Below, in pieces: positions 63,213 through 64,000 of a stretch of DNA of 64,000 nt. This stretch comes from Nitrososphaerota archaeon (lineage in GTDB: Archaea > Thermoproteota > Nitrososphaeria > Nitrososphaerales > Nitrosopumilaceae), in the NCBI GenBank assembly GCA_021323705.1, contig JAJPKL010000029.1, positions 1-64,000 of the forward strand. The letters are read 5' to 3'. Made by a program: the position numbers and the translations under genes. The notes beneath the pieces were generated by a model. It searched no databases and was not told the origin of the DNA. It saw nothing but the letters and a program-made list of their open reading frames with translations. How positions within the stretch are numbered: the stretch's first letter is position 1; each line of letters starts with the position of its first letter.

Positions 63213-63443
63213 CTATGTGGCTCTGAACACAAACGCTAGATAGCCTATCAAAACACCTGCGCTCATGAGTCCTGCTGATTCGTAGAAGGTGACTGGATTG
63301 TTCCCTCCACCATAGCCTCCTGCTTCTGCATTAATTCCAAATATGACTGCAAAGCAGGTGGCCAGCATTATTGCAACTGCTATTGGCAGGTATTCGTCAT
63401 GGCGTTTTTTCTGTATTCTGCTGGATGTGTCATATGTGGACAT
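63213..63443 (-). CDS. Small membrane protein with two transmembrane helices
   Basis: A 76-residue protein from ATG 63443 (MSTYDTSSRIQKKRHDEYL) with two hydrophobic helices (IAVAIMLATCFAVIFGI and SAGLMSAGVLIGYLAFVF) separated by a Gly-rich loop (EAGGYGGGNN). ATG 63443 is chosen because a TATA-like CTATATTTATG lies about 25 bp upstream; the longer frame to 63494 would include that promoter. It is divergent from the Lrp-type regulator. Function unknown. Confidence 0.6.
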   Translation of the reverse strand: MSTYDTSSRIQKKRHDEYLPIAVAIMLATCFAVIFGINAEAGGYGGGNNPVTFYESAGLMSAGVLIGYLAFVFRAT

Positions 63444-63457
63444 GGAGTGGTATATGC

Positions 63458-63542
63458 TGTTCATAAATATAGGGATATGCTTGATTCTAAGCACAAATGC
63501 ACAAATAAATCCTTAATTAATGAACAAATGTTCATAAATATA
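63458..63542. promoter_or_regulatory. Operator-like repeats between the membrane protein and Lrp genes
   Basis: The 14-base TGTTCATAAATATA occurs exactly at 63458-63471, overlapping the membrane protein gene's TATA (read on the minus strand), and again at 63529-63542, just before the ATG of the Lrp gene. The second copy is part of a palindrome ATGAACA-AA-TGTTCAT at 63520-63535. This is what an autoregulating Lrp/AsnC-type protein could bind to control both divergent genes. Confidence 0.6.
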
Positions 63543-63988
63543 TGGAGATTGACGATCTGGACAGGCGCATATTGGAAGAGTTACTGAAAAACTCAAAGCG
63601 CTCATATCGTCAGCTGGCAGACGACCTTGACATTGCACCTGGAACTGTTCTAAAGCGAATCAAAGACATGGAATCAAATGGAATAATCAAGGGATATTCG
63701 GTAGTTGTAGACCACAGCAAGCTTGGTTCACAAATTATTGCGCTAATTGAGATAATTTCATCGGGGGGAAAATTGGAAGAGATGGGAAAGAAACTTGCAA
63801 AACTTGAAAACATCTACGGTGTTTATGAAACGACAGGTTCTCCTGACGCAATAATTATTGGAAAGTTCAAGGACACTGATGAGCTAGGCAAGTTTGCAAG
63901 GTACTTGCTTGGGCTGCCTTCTGTTAGCAGAACAAACACCCATGTGGTCCTAAACACAGTCAAGGAGGATTTTAGACTACTGCCGTGA
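63542..63988 (+). CDS. Lrp/AsnC-family transcriptional regulator
   Basis: A 148-residue regulator. Residues 1-60 are the HTH (DDLDRRILEELLKNSKRSYRQLADDLDIAPGTVLKRIKDMES). Residues 65-148 are the RAM ligand/oligomer domain (VVVDHSKLGSQIIALIEI, then YGVYETTGSPDAIIIGKF). It is likely autoregulated through the palindrome just upstream. The natural effector is unknown. The start is ATG 63542. Confidence 0.9.
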   Translation: MEIDDLDRRILEELLKNSKRSYRQLADDLDIAPGTVLKRIKDMESNGIIKGYSVVVDHSKLGSQIIALIEIISSGGKLEEMGKKLAKLENIYGVYETTGSPDAIIIGKFKDTDELGKFARYLLGLPSVSRTNTHVVLNTVKEDFRLLP

Positions 63989-64000
63989 TTGTATGTGTGC

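Noticed and set aside
1-64000. tRNA, rRNA, CRISPR array, insertion sequence or prophage
   Set aside because: No T-loop/acceptor patterns, no spaced repeat array, no transposase or integrase frames and no terminal inverted repeats were recognised.

Overview
The window is a compact, gene-dense archaeal chromosome segment of roughly 38-40 % GC by eye. It fits the Nitrososphaerota (Thaumarchaeota), probably the Nitrosopumilus/Nitrosotalea side. The reasons are ribosomal proteins S25e and L40e, an RpoK subunit, Alba, an archaeal ATP-dependent DNA ligase, an archaeal tRNA-splicing endonuclease, and a split methylmalonyl-CoA mutase with MeaB-type GTPase and epimerase (typical of the 3-hydroxypropionate/4-hydroxybutyrate carbon cycle). 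There are also many small proteins that I know only as thaumarchaeal conserved hypotheticals. TATA-like boxes about 25 bp upstream of start codons (leaderless genes) are common. No tRNA, rRNA, CRISPR array, insertion sequence or ammonia-monooxygenase gene was found.

Layout: 1-4.7 kb is most of a giant secreted LamG/NHL protein that runs off the left edge. At 4.8-7.3 kb are two matrixin-like metalloproteases and a ribbon-helix-helix-like regulator. At 7.4-20.3 kb is a housekeeping block: endA, a PhoU-like protein, DNA ligase, S25e, RpoK, Alba, an asparagine-synthetase-like protein, a 48-residue YHS protein, a PQQ-type dehydrogenase, a UbiA prenyltransferase and an agmatinase-like enzyme. At 20.4-28.0 kb is a six-gene operon for a membrane complex related to group 4 [NiFe] hydrogenases and complex I, in which the large subunit has lost all four nickel-binding cysteines (an Ehr-type complex).

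At 28-42.3 kb are birA, a thioredoxin-like protein, small secreted and regulatory proteins, ychF, cysS, nadE, a Rieske protein, ahcY-metG-MFS transporter, small zinc-ribbon and TPR proteins and a response regulator. At 42.6-47.6 kb are ilvC and the methylmalonyl-CoA module (B12 subunit, MeaB, mutase, epimerase). At 47.9-51.1 kb is a signalling cluster on one strand: response regulator, coiled-coil/membrane metalloprotease and Cache-type histidine kinase. Here the response regulator and protease reading frames are continuous except for one TAG codon.

At 51.3-57.7 kb are pyruvate phosphate dikinase, triosephosphate isomerase, a C2H2 finger protein, L40e and succinyl-CoA synthetase. At 57.7-64 kb are two strongly hairpin-forming intergenic regions around a hypothetical gene, then ileS, a small membrane protein and a divergent Lrp/AsnC regulator sharing an operator-like repeat.

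Central carbon genes here (mutase module, SucCD, PpdK, TpiA) suit an autotroph that feeds succinyl-CoA and pyruvate into gluconeogenesis. The most unusual items are the cysteine-less Ehr complex with a fused half-ferredoxin, the TAG-interrupted regulator-protease frame, the glycan-sequon-rich giant surface protein, a winged-helix protein with a Met/His-rich tail, and two candidate structured RNAs. All functional calls are from reading the sequence; no database search was possible.
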